A DNA stretch of 46,769 bases from an uncultured Chloroflexota bacterium (lineage in GTDB: Bacteria; Chloroflexota; Dehalococcoidia; Lucifugimonadales; UBA1127). Shown one piece after another: positions 36,690 through 45,399 of this stretch. Under the pieces are notes generated by a model, which saw only the letters and a program-made list of their open reading frames with translations, ran no database searches and had not been told where the DNA came from. The first letter of the stretch is position 1. Every line of letters begins with the position of its first letter. The position numbers and the translations under genes are program-made. The DNA lies in assembly GCA_913045315.1 (NCBI GenBank), contig CAJWQJ010000004.1:68348-115116 (forward strand), written 5' to 3'.

Positions 36690-37970
36690 CTAATTACGAA
36701 CGATATCCTTCCCCATATCCTTAAGTGTAAGAAGGAAATCAGTGTTATTTTTGGCTTTTTTCATATATTCAAGAACTCGTTCGGTGGCATCACCGGAATC
36801 AAGATTTCCACCAGAACTAAGCATAGATAACATTCTTCGCATTAACCAAACTTGTCTGAGGGTATCCTCACCCAATAAGAGCTCTTCTCTCCTGGTACCA
36901 CTTCTTTGAATATCAATCGAAGGAAAAACTCGTTTTTCCGCCAATCTTCGATCTAAATGAATTTCTGCATTACCTGTACCTTTAAATTCTTCATAGATGA
37001 CTTCATCCATTCTGCTTCCTGTATCAATCAGGCAGGTAGCAACAATGGTGAGACTACCTCCCTCTTCAGTATTTCGAGCAGCTCCAAAGAATCTTTTAGG
37101 GGGATAAAGTGCTGCTGTATCAATACCACCGGATAATGTCCTTCCAGTGGAGGGAAGAGCTAAGTTATAACCCCTTACCAAACGTGTCATGCTATCCAAT
37201 AAAACAACTACATGTCGACCAATTTCTACTAATCTTTTTGCTCTTTCGAGAGCAACTTCAGCAGTTCTACAATGATTTTCAACTGGTTCATCAAATGTTG
37301 ATGCAAAAGTTTCTCCATTTATAGCACGTTTTAAATCAGTCACCTCTTCAGGTCGTTCACCAGCAAGTACAATCATCAAATGAACATCTTCGTGATTAGA
37401 AGAAATTCCATTAGCTATATCCTTTATAAGAAAAGTTTTACCTGCCTTCGGAGGAGAAACAATAAGAGCTCGTTGCCCTCTTCCCAATGGTGCCACAAGA
37501 TCAATTACTCGTTGTGCAAGATTATTTGATGAGGATTCGAGAGAAAGCTGTTCAGTTGGATATACAGGAGTAAGGTTGTCAAAATGAGAACGACCACGTG
37601 ATTTTTCTGGATCTTGCCCATTTACACCTTCAACACGAATGAGACCAAAATAACGTTCGGAATCTTTAGGTGGTCGAACTTGGCCAGTTACACTATCACC
37701 TGTTCGTAAAGAAAATCTTCTTATCTGGGATTGGGAAACATAAACATCACCTTGGCTTGGACGCACCCCGTTCTGACGAAGAAACCCATATCCATCAGGC
37801 ATAATCTCCAAAACTCCATGAGCAAGAACGAAACCCTGTTGTTGGGCATCATTTTCCATAAGTTTAAATACTAATTCATCTCGAAGCATTGAATTTTCTT
37901 CAAGACCAGCTTCTTTAGCAAGTTTCGCTAATTCATCCGTACTCTTCGACTGTAGTTCTGTAACATTCAT
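36690..37970 (-). CDS. rho: Transcription termination factor Rho
   Basis: A 426-residue hexameric RNA helicase that ends transcription. N-terminal Rho_N helices, the RNA-binding cold-shock-like domain ([17 protein letters not shown]), then the RecA-like motor with Walker [11 protein letters not shown], Walker [12 protein letters not shown] and [12 protein letters not shown]. The late [19 protein letters not shown] is typical. Length matches the family (E. coli 419). GGAGGCGTAAAA precedes the ATG. It lies 75 bases after the transaldolase, with an inverted repeat between them. Confidence 0.97.
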   Translation of the reverse strand: MNVTELQSKSTDELAKLAKEAGLEENSMLRDELVFKLMENDAQQQGFVLAHGVLEIMPDGYGFLRQNGVRPSQGDVYVSQSQIRRFSLRTGDSVTGQVRPPKDSERYFGLIRVEGVNGQDPEKSRGRSHFDNLTPVYPTEQLSLESSSNNLAQRVIDLVAPLGRGQRALIVSPPKAGKTFLIKDIANGISSNHEDVHLMIVLAGERPEEVTDLKRAINGETFASTFDEPVENHCRTAEVALERAKRLVEIGRHVVVLLDSMTRLVRGYNLALPSTGRTLSGGIDTAALYPPKRFFGAARNTEEGGSLTIVATCLIDTGSRMDEVIYEEFKGTGNAEIHLDRRLAEKRVFPSIDIQRSGTRREELLLGEDTLRQVWLMRRMLSMLSSGGNLDSGDATERVLEYMKKAKNNTDFLLTLKDMGKDIVRN

Positions 37971-38007
37971 TTTTACGCCTCCACGGAAACAACTACTCTA
38001 AAGGAAT

Positions 38008-38037
38008 CAGAATGAATAATTAAATATTTTCATTCTG
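38008..38037. repeat. Inverted repeat in the tal-rho gap (rho leader)
   Basis: CAGAATGAA (38008-38016) and TTCATTCTG (38029-38037) form a perfect 9-base-pair stem with a 12-base AT-rich loop. On the minus strand it lies just after the transaldolase gene and about 40 bases before rho. It may end the tal message partly or take part in rho leader control. Confidence 0.5.
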
Positions 38038-38045
38038 TTACTACT

Positions 38046-38711
38046 TTATTTCTTAGAATTTTCCACTTTTTTCCAATCGTCTAAAAATTTAATAGCTCCT
38101 GCATCAGTAAGTGGATGATGAGCCATTTGCATCAGCACATCAAAGGGTACTGTTGCAACATCGGCACCTACTTTAGCAGCATTTAAGCAATGCAATGTAC
38201 TACGAATGCTAGCAGCAAGAACTTTTGTGGAAATATCATAAAATCCAAAAACATCAACGATATCTTCCACTACATTCATCCCGTCATGTCCACCATCATC
38301 TAACCTTCCAACAAAAGGACTAACATAAGCTACACCTGCTTGGGCACCTAAAATAGCTTGATTTACAGAGAAACAAAGGGTCTGGTTAACTGGTATTCCT
38401 TCACCTGCTACCCTCGCCATGGCTTTGAATCCATCAATTGTACTTGGAAGTTTAACTACGACATTTTTATGCCATTTGGCTATATCAAATGCCTGATCAA
38501 GCATGCCTTGAAAATCTGGAGCAGTAACTTCAACAGATATTGGACCATCAACCATAGTGGCTATTTCAAGGATTAATGATTTATAATCACCCATAAGACC
38601 AACATTCTCTTTTGCTGCAAGGGAAGGGTTTGTGGTTACACCTGAAATAAACCCCATGTCTGATGCTTCCCTTATATTATCTAAATTTGCTGAGTCAAGA
38701 AATAGCTTCAA
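38046..38711 (-). CDS. tal: Transaldolase, short (TalC/FSA-like) type
   Basis: A 221-residue TIM-barrel aldolase of the small transaldolase / fructose-6-phosphate aldolase group. Family motifs are MKLFLDSANLDNIREA, GVTTNPSLAAKE and the Schiff-base Lys in VVVKLPST, with TLCFSVNQAILGAQAG and YVSPFVGRLDD later. It acts in the non-oxidative pentose phosphate pathway; FSA-type activity cannot be excluded from sequence alone. It lies between pyrG (48 bases upstream) and rho. Confidence 0.9.
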   Translation of the reverse strand: MKLFLDSANLDNIREASDMGFISGVTTNPSLAAKENVGLMGDYKSLILEIATMVDGPISVEVTAPDFQGMLDQAFDIAKWHKNVVVKLPSTIDGFKAMARVAGEGIPVNQTLCFSVNQAILGAQAGVAYVSPFVGRLDDGGHDGMNVVEDIVDVFGFYDISTKVLAASIRSTLHCLNAAKVGADVATVPFDVLMQMAHHPLTDAGAIKFLDDWKKVENSKK

Positions 38712-38759
38712 TTGATAACCTCCAATCTGAAAACGAAAAAGTCACGCTCATGAGTATTT

Positions 38760-40442
38760 TCAAGAACCAAACTCAATTCTTTCATATTCATTCCTTTCAG
38801 AAGCATCTACTTGAAGTAGTGGCAAAGGTGCTTGAGTGCCAGAACGAACAATCGAACTAGTTGCTTCAATGAAACTACTAAATAATGGGTGAGGCCTGCC
38901 TGGCCTTGATAGAAATTCAGGATGAAATTGAGTTCCTAGCATAAATGGATGGGCTGTGAACTCAGCAATTTCAATTAGATTTCCATCAGGAGAAACTCCA
39001 CTAAATGTCAATCCGGATTTACTTAAAATACTTCTAAAATCATTATTGAATTCAAATCTGTGACGATGTCGCTCATCAACAATTTTTCCATTATAGGCGC
39101 GACCCGCAATTGTTTCCGGTTCTAACTTGCAAGGATAAATGCCAAGCCGCATTGTTCCTCCGATATCAGCAACTAGACGTTGGTCAGGCATGAGATCAAT
39201 TACAGGATTTACAGAATCAGGGTCAAATTCTGTTGAGTTAGCATTAGTTAAACCAGCTACATTCCGAGCAATCTCTATTACCATCAATTGCATTCCCAAA
39301 CATAGGCCAAGATATGGAACTTTCATCTCACGGGCATATTGAGCAGCCGAAATCATTCCTTCAATACCTCTTGAGCCAAACCCACCTGGAACAACAATTC
39401 CACATGAATACTCAAGAAATTTATCTGGACCTTCCTTTTCAATCATTTCCGATGGAATCCAATTTAAACGAACAGCTCGATCGTGTTCTAGCGCAGCATG
39501 ATTCAAAGCTTCTTTAACAGAAATATATGCATCAGGTAAATCCGCATACTTGCCAACTATAGCAATTTCAATAGGATTCCTAGGTGTTTTTATTCTTTCA
39601 ACAAGATTGCTCCATTTTTCCAAATGAAGAACCTTCTTAGGAAGATTTAACGAGTTGATAATTCTATCTCCCATTCCAGCTTGTGAAAGTATTAATGGAA
39701 CTTCATATATAGTTTCAACAGTTTGCAAGGCAATAACACTTTCTTGGTCAACATCACAGAAAAGAGCAATCTTTTCCTTAATGTCCTCTGGAACAAATTC
39801 ATCACATCTGCAGATTATACAGTCAGGTTGAATTCCTATACTTCGTAGTTCTTTTACACTATGTTGGGTAGGTTTTGTTTTTAATTCACCAGTGGAAGAT
39901 ATTCTCGGCAGAAGAGTAACATGAATGTAATACACATTATCTTTTCCAACATCATTTCGCATTTGTCTTATTGCTTCAAGAAAAGGAAGCCCTTCAATGT
40001 CCCCAACAGTTCCACCAACTTCAACTACAACAATATCCGCAGAGGACTCAGAAGCTAAAGCTTTCATTTGCTCCTTAATAAGGTTCGTAACATGTGGAAC
40101 AGTTTGTATGGTGCCACCCAAATAATCACCACGTCTTTCCTTTGCAATCACTTCCCAATACACTTGGCCAGCCGTCAAATTAGACAAACGACTAAGCTCA
40201 ATATCAATAAATCTTTCATAATGCCCTAAATCTAAGTCGGTTTCGCATCCATCTCGAGTCACAAAAACCTCACCGTGTTGATATGGAGACATGGTGCCAG
40301 GATCAACGTTTAAATAAGGATCTAATTTTTGGACTGAAACGGCAAAACCATAATCTTTAAGTATGCGCGCAATAGAGGCGGCACTGATTCCCTTGCCAAC
40401 GGAACTCACCACTCCACCAGTAACAAATACAAACTTAGTCAT
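38760..40442 (-). CDS. pyrG: CTP synthase
   Basis: A 560-residue enzyme turning UTP into CTP with glutamine and ATP. N-terminal synthetase domain: [44 protein letters not shown], and [21 protein letters not shown]-terminal glutaminase with the nucleophile Cys in [11 protein letters not shown] and the His/Glu pair in [19 protein letters not shown] precedes the ATG. It is transcribed from its own promoter downstream of the tRNA genes, then tal and rho follow. Confidence 0.97.
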   Translation of the reverse strand: MTKFVFVTGGVVSSVGKGISAASIARILKDYGFAVSVQKLDPYLNVDPGTMSPYQHGEVFVTRDGCETDLDLGHYERFIDIELSRLSNLTAGQVYWEVIAKERRGDYLGGTIQTVPHVTNLIKEQMKALASESSADIVVVEVGGTVGDIEGLPFLEAIRQMRNDVGKDNVYYIHVTLLPRISSTGELKTKPTQHSVKELRSIGIQPDCIICRCDEFVPEDIKEKIALFCDVDQESVIALQTVETIYEVPLILSQAGMGDRIINSLNLPKKVLHLEKWSNLVERIKTPRNPIEIAIVGKYADLPDAYISVKEALNHAALEHDRAVRLNWIPSEMIEKEGPDKFLEYSCGIVVPGGFGSRGIEGMISAAQYAREMKVPYLGLCLGMQLMVIEIARNVAGLTNANSTEFDPDSVNPVIDLMPDQRLVADIGGTMRLGIYPCKLEPETIAGRAYNGKIVDERHRHRFEFNNDFRSILSKSGLTFSGVSPDGNLIEIAEFTAHPFMLGTQFHPEFLSRPGRPHPLFSSFIEATSSIVRSGTQAPLPLLQVDASERNEYERIEFGS

Positions 40443-40605
40443 TGAATGAATTCATTTCTCCTCAAAAGGATGTAAATTAGCCTCGAGTTAACCATGAAGA
40501 ACTCACATATATATAGAAAAATCAGGGGTTTTTGTTTTGGATATCTTGCTGGAAACGATGCCCACTACTACAGGTGTATTCAAACGAAACATGAACATCT
40601 ACAGG

Positions 40606-40634
40606 ATTTTAGATTAGTTAGAGAACCTTGTCAA
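40606..40634 (-). promoter_or_regulatory. Promoter of pyrG
   Basis: A perfect TTGACA (40634-40629), a 17-base spacer and TAAAAT (40611-40606) on the minus strand, starting about 30 bases after tRNA-Val. The leader of about 155 bases to the pyrG ATG contains no GGGC start tract of the kind that drives pyrG reiterative attenuation in Bacillus. Confidence 0.75.
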
Positions 40635-40662
40635 CACTTTAATTTAGTATATTCAGAGATTA

Positions 40663-40739
40663 TGGTGGGCGATGTAGGACTCGAACCTACGACCCCTTGT
40701 GTGTAAAACAAGTGCTCTAGCCAACTGAGCTAATCGCCC
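40663..40739 (-). tRNA. tRNA-Val (UAC anticodon), CCA encoded
   Basis: 77 bases including CCA (40663-40665). The acceptor stem GGGCGAT/ATCGCCC is perfect. The anticodon stem CTTGT/ACAAG encloses the loop TTTACAC, so the anticodon is TAC. T arm with TTCGAGT loop. Discriminator A. Confidence 0.95.
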
Positions 40740-40760
40740 TGAATAAATGTTACTCGCATA

Positions 40761-40837
40761 TGGCGCGCTTGGCGGGACTCGAACCCACAGCCTCAGCCTC
40801 CGCAGGGCTGCGCTCTATCCAATTGAGCTACAAGCGC
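40761..40837 (-). tRNA. tRNA-Arg (GCG anticodon), CCA encoded
   Basis: 77 bases including CCA (40761-40763). Acceptor stem GCGCTTG/CAAGCGC, discriminator G. Anticodon stem CAGCC/GGCTG with loop CTGCGGA, so the anticodon reads GCG (codons CGC and, by wobble, CGU). T arm GTGGG-TTCGAGT-CCCGC has one G-T pair. Most bacteria have ACG here. Confidence 0.93.
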
Positions 40838-40843
40838 GTACTG

Positions 40844-40926
40844 TGCCGAGGGAGGGACTTGAACCCACACGGGCATAAGCCCACTACGCCCTGAACGTAA
40901 CGCGTCTACCATTCCGCCACCTCGGC
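40844..40926 (-). tRNA. tRNA-Leu (CAG anticodon), CCA not encoded
   Basis: 83 bases. Acceptor stem GCCGAGG/CCTCGGC, class II variable arm TGGGC-TTAT-GCCCG, anticodon stem TTACG/CGTAG with loop TTCAGGG, so anticodon CAG. The discriminator A is followed by CAG, not CCA, so the end must be added by enzyme. The T stem GTGGG/CCCTC has one T-T mismatch. A possible extended -10 (TGTTATGCT) lies upstream. Confidence 0.92.
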
Positions 40927-40982
40927 ATAGGACAAACAATACTGAAGCATAACACGAAATTTCATAAAACATCTACTACAAT

Positions 40983-41507
40983 TTAGAGCAATTTGAATTT
41001 AGAGTAATTTGCTTCAGCAGAAATCAAATTCGATTTTATTTCAATTCCACCTGCACTGTAATTATGCAACCTTCCATCTTTTGATATAACACGATGGCAT
41101 GGAACTATAGGAGCAAATGGATTTCTTGCCATTGCCTGACCTGCAGCTCTAAGAGCCTTAGGGTTGCCAGATTGGGTTGCAAGCCATGTGTAGCTTCGAG
41201 TTTGAGCAAATGGAATAGCAATACAAGCCTTCCAAGCCGAAATAAAAAAAGGAGAAAAATCAGTAAAGTCTAACAAGATCGATTTCATTAAAGGTATACC
41301 CGATAAAATATCATGTATAGCATCTGCAAAAATATTAGTTTTGCTTGAATTTTGTCTGGCAGATAAATCAGATACCCCTAAATAATTACTAACCTCAGAA
41401 GAACTCGACTTAGCAAAAATAGAACGCTTCAAGCCGGAATTAGAAGTTAGCACACCTGCCCAACCATAATCAGTTTTAAAAATTTCGTAATAATTTATAG
41501 TTTTCAA
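40983..41507 (-). CDS. ogt: Methylated-DNA--[protein]-cysteine methyltransferase (Ogt/Ada C-terminal type)
   Basis: A 174-residue suicide DNA-repair protein that removes O6-alkyl groups from guanine. The active-site motif is VPCHRVI, with the helix-turn-helix part (WLATQSGNPKALRAAGQAMARNPFAPI) before it and the terminal GRLHNYSAGGIEIKSNLI after it. The start is TTG at 41507, six bases after the transglutaminase stop; I see no good ribosome-binding site, so coupling with the upstream gene is likely. It is the last gene of the moxR operon. The N-terminal domain is poorly conserved. Confidence 0.9.
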   Translation of the reverse strand: MKTINYYEIFKTDYGWAGVLTSNSGLKRSIFAKSSSSEVSNYLGVSDLSARQNSSKTNIFADAIHDILSGIPLMKSILLDFTDFSPFFISAWKACIAIPFAQTRSYTWLATQSGNPKALRAAGQAMARNPFAPIVPCHRVISKDGRLHNYSAGGIEIKSNLISAEANYSKFKLL

Positions 41508-41513
41508 AGTAAG

Positions 41514-44132
41514 TTATAAAGGATTTCGAAAAAATGTTTTGAACTTTATAAAAGGCAATTTAAACGAATACAACAACAATGACAAACAAACTTTTTTCCA
41601 GGAATAATTTAAAGAAATAGTTTCCCAATAAGATAAATATCTATTTCCATAAAGGTGAATTGAAAATATTTTGCTGATTATCTTAGATTCTCTACTAAGA
41701 TCGGGTTTTTTTTGTGCAAAAATTTCACTGAACTCATTTGGGGTTAAATTTTCATCTTTGCGGATACCTAACATTTGGCCATATAAAACAATAAATGAAA
41801 AAACACGTTTGGGATTCGAACCTATATTTAAAGAAAAAATTTGATTGTTAAAGGAAATAACCGCAATTATAGCTACACCAAATACTGCACTAAGAATGAT
41901 AAGAATAGAAAACCATCTATCCTGATTATCTATAAAGGGTAATACATTAAACTCATTACCTTGAGAATTCAGGTCATTAAGCAAATCATCTTCTTCCGTA
42001 TTCTCGATTTCAAAATCATTACTCTTTTGAATTGAATCATTGCGATTATTTACCGTAAAAACATTTTGAGACAAATAAGATGTCATTCCTGGAGTTGGTT
42101 CAAATTCTATCCATCCATACTCTGGAAAATATACCTCGACCCAACCATGACGATCTTTGTCTCTTAGTATCATTCGGTTTCCTTGATACTCTGGATCTCT
42201 AGGTGCGTATCCCACAACTATCCTAGATGGTATTCCAATTGAACGAAGCATTACAGTCATTGAAGATGCAAAGTATTCGCTATACCCTTTTTTTGACTCA
42301 TAGAGAAAATATCCAACCCCATCTGAATCAAATGGAGGGGAAGATATATTCAATGAGTATTCGAAATTATTTTTGAGGTATTCTTCAATTGCCTTGGATT
42401 TATCAAAAGTATTGGTCTCTGAAAAGGTTACAGACCTAGCTAGAGATTTAACTCTTTTGTCAAAATTAGAAGGTAATTGAATATATGTATCAGTTATCCA
42501 TCTAGGGTATTCTTGACTTGACTTTCGTAGTTGATCTGCCGATGCATATGATTGATATCCAGTAAGGATGATTGATGAAGGTCCATTATTCTTAGTTGAT
42601 TGAAAACCAAGTGAATCGCCCCAGAAAGGAATAGACGGAATAATTTCTAATCCCACCACATCAGAATTTTTATATTCATCAGAAGCATCTGTTGGAGTCA
42701 AAAAAAGATCCATATATTTATTAATTTTAATTTCATCTATGGAATTATCATTTTCTTTTTTGACCAATATTGTTTCAATCGAATAACCTAAACTTTTGGC
42801 TATGGAATCAAAAATGACAAAAACATCTGCTTTATCCGTTTTACTTAATTGAATTCCATCCAAACGATTATTGAATACAATATTCATTTCTGATGAATTA
42901 TCAGATTGCTGGGATAGAAAAATGCGATGTGGTTTTGGAGAAATACTTACTGGAAATAAATCATTAGATTCAGCTATATGGCTTGGAACAGGCCAATAAT
43001 CCGTTGCAAACATTGAATTAATAATATACTTATCTTTTTGTCGCAATTGAGACGTTATTTCAGATATATTTCCCGTTTGAAAATCAATTGAGGTTCCAAT
43101 TTCAACATCTCCAGTAAGCCAGCCATGAGCTGCATATATAGGGTAAGTCCTCACTCGCCAATAAGTGAACTCAGGAGAACTAGCAAGAAAAAGAATTTCT
43201 TCGTCTAAAGACAATGCACCCTGAAAAGCTAAGACTGAGCCGAATTCATTATAAGGTGTACTTTTTTTAGCAGCTATACCTGAAAACAATCTTTTCATAT
43301 GTACATCAAGTCGTTCAAGTGGAGAACGAGCCTGATTCCATGAATCTTCCAATAATTCGATCGAGGAAACTTTAAGAGGGGCAATCATAACAGTTCCAAT
43401 AAAAACGAATCCAATTGCCATTGAAATAAGTACAAATTTCCACTCGTAGTTTATTGGATATACAACATTGGTTAGGGACCAATAATTTGCACGTCCTTGC
43501 ATACTTACACTTACTGCAAGAGGTAAGGCGAATATCAGATAAAGAAATAAAAATGGAACAAATGCATCTGTAAGATAACTCAAATTAGTCAAATGTAATA
43601 CTGATATAGGTAAAAGTGTTCCCCAAAGGTTCTTGTGCTTAAATAACCAATAAGCAGAGCAATAAGAAGCTATCCACACAAAAAAAACTAATATAAAAGT
43701 AAAAATAATTGTGTCGGTGCTTATACCTCCTTCTATAGCTGCATCAATCCAAAGACGAATTCTAACAACCATAGTAGTAAACCCATTTAAGAAATTAGAC
43801 GGTATTTCTTCTCTAGATGGAATTCTTGAAATTAAAAACAAAATCAAGAGTAGGCCAAAAGTTGTAGAAATTAAGTGTTTCAAGTAAGGATTAGTATTGT
43901 TAGCGGAAAATCTATAAGCAAAGAATATTGCTGTAATCGATATAATAAACAAATTCGGTGTTTTAACCCATTCCGCTTGAACTAATGTAAAATTCATTAC
44001 TCCTATTGTAAGAATCAAAAGCAATCCCGATCTAAGACTACCTTGCCCAGATAAATCTTTAGATCCTAGAATTAGATCTAAAGATTTTGTAGTGCTCTTT
44101 GTAAAAAAACTTGATAGCAAAGAAATATTCAT
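41514..44132 (-). CDS. TgpA-like membrane transglutaminase-domain protein, catalytic Cys replaced by Ser
   Basis: About 872 residues. Several N-terminal membrane helices (about six in the first 250 residues) precede a large extracytoplasmic region with the transglutaminase-like core and a last helix (WFSILIILSAVFGVAIIAVISF) before a cytoplasmic tail. The core reads GYSEYFASSM where relatives have GYCEYFAS-like, so the nucleophile is Ser (codon AGC, 42281-42279). The His region RHGWVEVYFPEYGW and FEPTPG are kept. I choose the ATG at 44132; a GTG at 44147 (877 residues) overlaps the ribosome-binding region. It follows the DUF58 gene, the usual partner. The function may be structural rather than catalytic. 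Confidence 0.85.
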   Translation of the reverse strand: MNISLLSSFFTKSTTKSLDLILGSKDLSGQGSLRSGLLLILTIGVMNFTLVQAEWVKTPNLFIISITAIFFAYRFSANNTNPYLKHLISTTFGLLLILFLISRIPSREEIPSNFLNGFTTMVVRIRLWIDAAIEGGISTDTIIFTFILVFFVWIASYCSAYWLFKHKNLWGTLLPISVLHLTNLSYLTDAFVPFLFLYLIFALPLAVSVSMQGRANYWSLTNVVYPINYEWKFVLISMAIGFVFIGTVMIAPLKVSSIELLEDSWNQARSPLERLDVHMKRLFSGIAAKKSTPYNEFGSVLAFQGALSLDEEILFLASSPEFTYWRVRTYPIYAAHGWLTGDVEIGTSIDFQTGNISEITSQLRQKDKYIINSMFATDYWPVPSHIAESNDLFPVSISPKPHRIFLSQQSDNSSEMNIVFNNRLDGIQLSKTDKADVFVIFDSIAKSLGYSIETILVKKENDNSIDEIKINKYMDLFLTPTDASDEYKNSDVVGLEIIPSIPFWGDSLGFQSTKNNGPSSIILTGYQSYASADQLRKSSQEYPRWITDTYIQLPSNFDKRVKSLARSVTFSETNTFDKSKAIEEYLKNNFEYSLNISSPPFDSDGVGYFLYESKKGYSEYFASSMTVMLRSIGIPSRIVVGYAPRDPEYQGNRMILRDKDRHGWVEVYFPEYGWIEFEPTPGMTSYLSQNVFTVNNRNDSIQKSNDFEIENTEEDDLLNDLNSQGNEFNVLPFIDNQDRWFSILIILSAVFGVAIIAVISFNNQIFSLNIGSNPKRVFSFIVLYGQMLGIRKDENLTPNEFSEIFAQKKPDLSRESKIISKIFSIHLYGNRYLSYWETISLNYSWKKVCLSLLLYSFKLPFIKFKTFFRNPL
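44053..44087 (-). repeat. Perfect 13-bp hairpin near the start of the transglutaminase gene
   Basis: AAATCTTTAGATC (44053-44065) and GATCTAAAGATTT (44075-44087) with a 9-base loop. It covers about codons 16-27 from the ATG at 44132 and would form a stem in the message about 45-80 bases after the start. Confidence 0.8.
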
Positions 44133-44168
44133 TCCCGTGTAAAACACCTCTATTTGCCAAGAATTCCT

Positions 44169-45386
44169 TTATTTTTGAAAATTAATGCCACTGGAAATTA
44201 AAGAATGACCCAAAGTTGATTCAGGTGAAACTACATACGAGTTAATTCCCATCTTCGATAAAACTAGTCTTGAATCTACAAAATCATTCTTGGCTGATTC
44301 ATTATCATTTGCAATAAATATAGTTGTTGCTTTTTGTAATGAATTCGAATTAATCGAGAGGAAATTTAACCAATTTATATCAGAAGATGGAGTAATAATT
44401 AGTAAATTTCCTTGTGTGAACACTTTTTCTGGCAGTTTTTGAATAAGAGTTAATAAATCCAATTCTTCACCAATTCCTGACATTGCTAAGGAATTCATAA
44501 TCTTAGAATGATGTTCATATCCCCTTTCAACTGCCACCAACTGAGGTGAAATACCAGAAGTAATCACTCCCACTGGAAGTTTTAGATCTACAAGTCGTTC
44601 ACATATTGAGGCTGCTACACTTATTGAAAATTCTTCCGTAGAAAATCTTAATGATTCGGTGTGAACTTGGCTATTCAAATCAACAATAACCCAATGATCG
44701 GCACCAATTTCATCATCAAACTGCTTTACCATTAATTCTCCCGTTTTTGCAGTACTTACCCAATGAATTCTTCCCAGTGAATCACCAGGAATATACTCAC
44801 GAACATGGGAGATATTTGGTGTCGGTTGGAATGACGATTTTAAATTTGAAGAATCTCCATTTTTTCCGCTTAATTCAGGATAATAAAAGGGCAATTCTTG
44901 AGTATTGGGCCAAACTGTAATCTGATCTATATCAGATAAAGTCTTGACCACACGAAATAGACCAAACAAATCAGAACCTGAAATTTGAACTGGCCCTAAC
45001 GAAAAAACACCACGTCGACCAGGAGATACATTTGTTTTCCAACCTTGTATCGAATGTGGCTTCATATCTATCACACGCCCGGATTGCAAAGTATCCTCAT
45101 CACTGAGCTCTCGAATTTCCAAAGCTAACTTACTAAACATGCTTTGATTTCTAACTCGAAGATACCCTGTAACCAGATCACCTACCCGAGTATTTGGAAT
45201 CCGTTTCTGAACTTCAATGGTAATCCCTCTAAGTAACAATCGACTCCAAATGAAACCAACAAATAAAACCAGTAACAAAAAAACTGTTAAGTATGAAAAA
45301 ATCAAAAACCCTGTTGCAAGTGCATAAATTGCCGAAAGAAATACAAGAATAAATAATACTTGATATCGGTAAAGTCTTATTTTCAC
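44169..45386 (-). CDS. DUF58 domain protein
   Basis: A 405-residue protein with two N-terminal membrane helices (about residues 8-50) followed by a von Willebrand A-like DUF58 domain. The DUF58 hallmark is seen at SHVREYIPGDSLGRIHWVSTAKTGELMVKQFDDE. The following DHWVIVDLNSQVHTES fits the metal-ion-binding fold, in which a canonical MIDAS would be DxSxS; here it is DLNSQ. The start is GTG, with AGGA five bases upstream. It lies between moxR and the transglutaminase gene, the common order of this module. It probably assembles with MoxR at the membrane; its biochemical role is not settled for the family. Confidence 0.9.
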   Translation of the reverse strand: MKIRLYRYQVLFILVFLSAIYALATGFLIFSYLTVFLLLVLFVGFIWSRLLLRGITIEVQKRIPNTRVGDLVTGYLRVRNQSMFSKLALEIRELSDEDTLQSGRVIDMKPHSIQGWKTNVSPGRRGVFSLGPVQISGSDLFGLFRVVKTLSDIDQITVWPNTQELPFYYPELSGKNGDSSNLKSSFQPTPNISHVREYIPGDSLGRIHWVSTAKTGELMVKQFDDEIGADHWVIVDLNSQVHTESLRFSTEEFSISVAASICERLVDLKLPVGVITSGISPQLVAVERGYEHHSKIMNSLAMSGIGEELDLLTLIQKLPEKVFTQGNLLIITPSSDINWLNFLSINSNSLQKATTIFIANDNESAKNDFVDSRLVLSKMGINSYVVSPESTLGHSLISSGINFQK

Positions 45387-45399
45387 GAAAATCCTTTAT

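Noticed and set aside
40443-40605. Reiterative-transcription attenuator of pyrG
   Set aside because: The presumed start has no GGGC-like tract, and no clear terminator stem with T-run was seen in the leader.
40494-40706. A 70-codon plus-strand open frame ending in GLEPTTPCV
   Set aside because: Its end is the antisense of tRNA-Val; such peptides are common false genes. The pyrG promoter lies inside it on the other strand.
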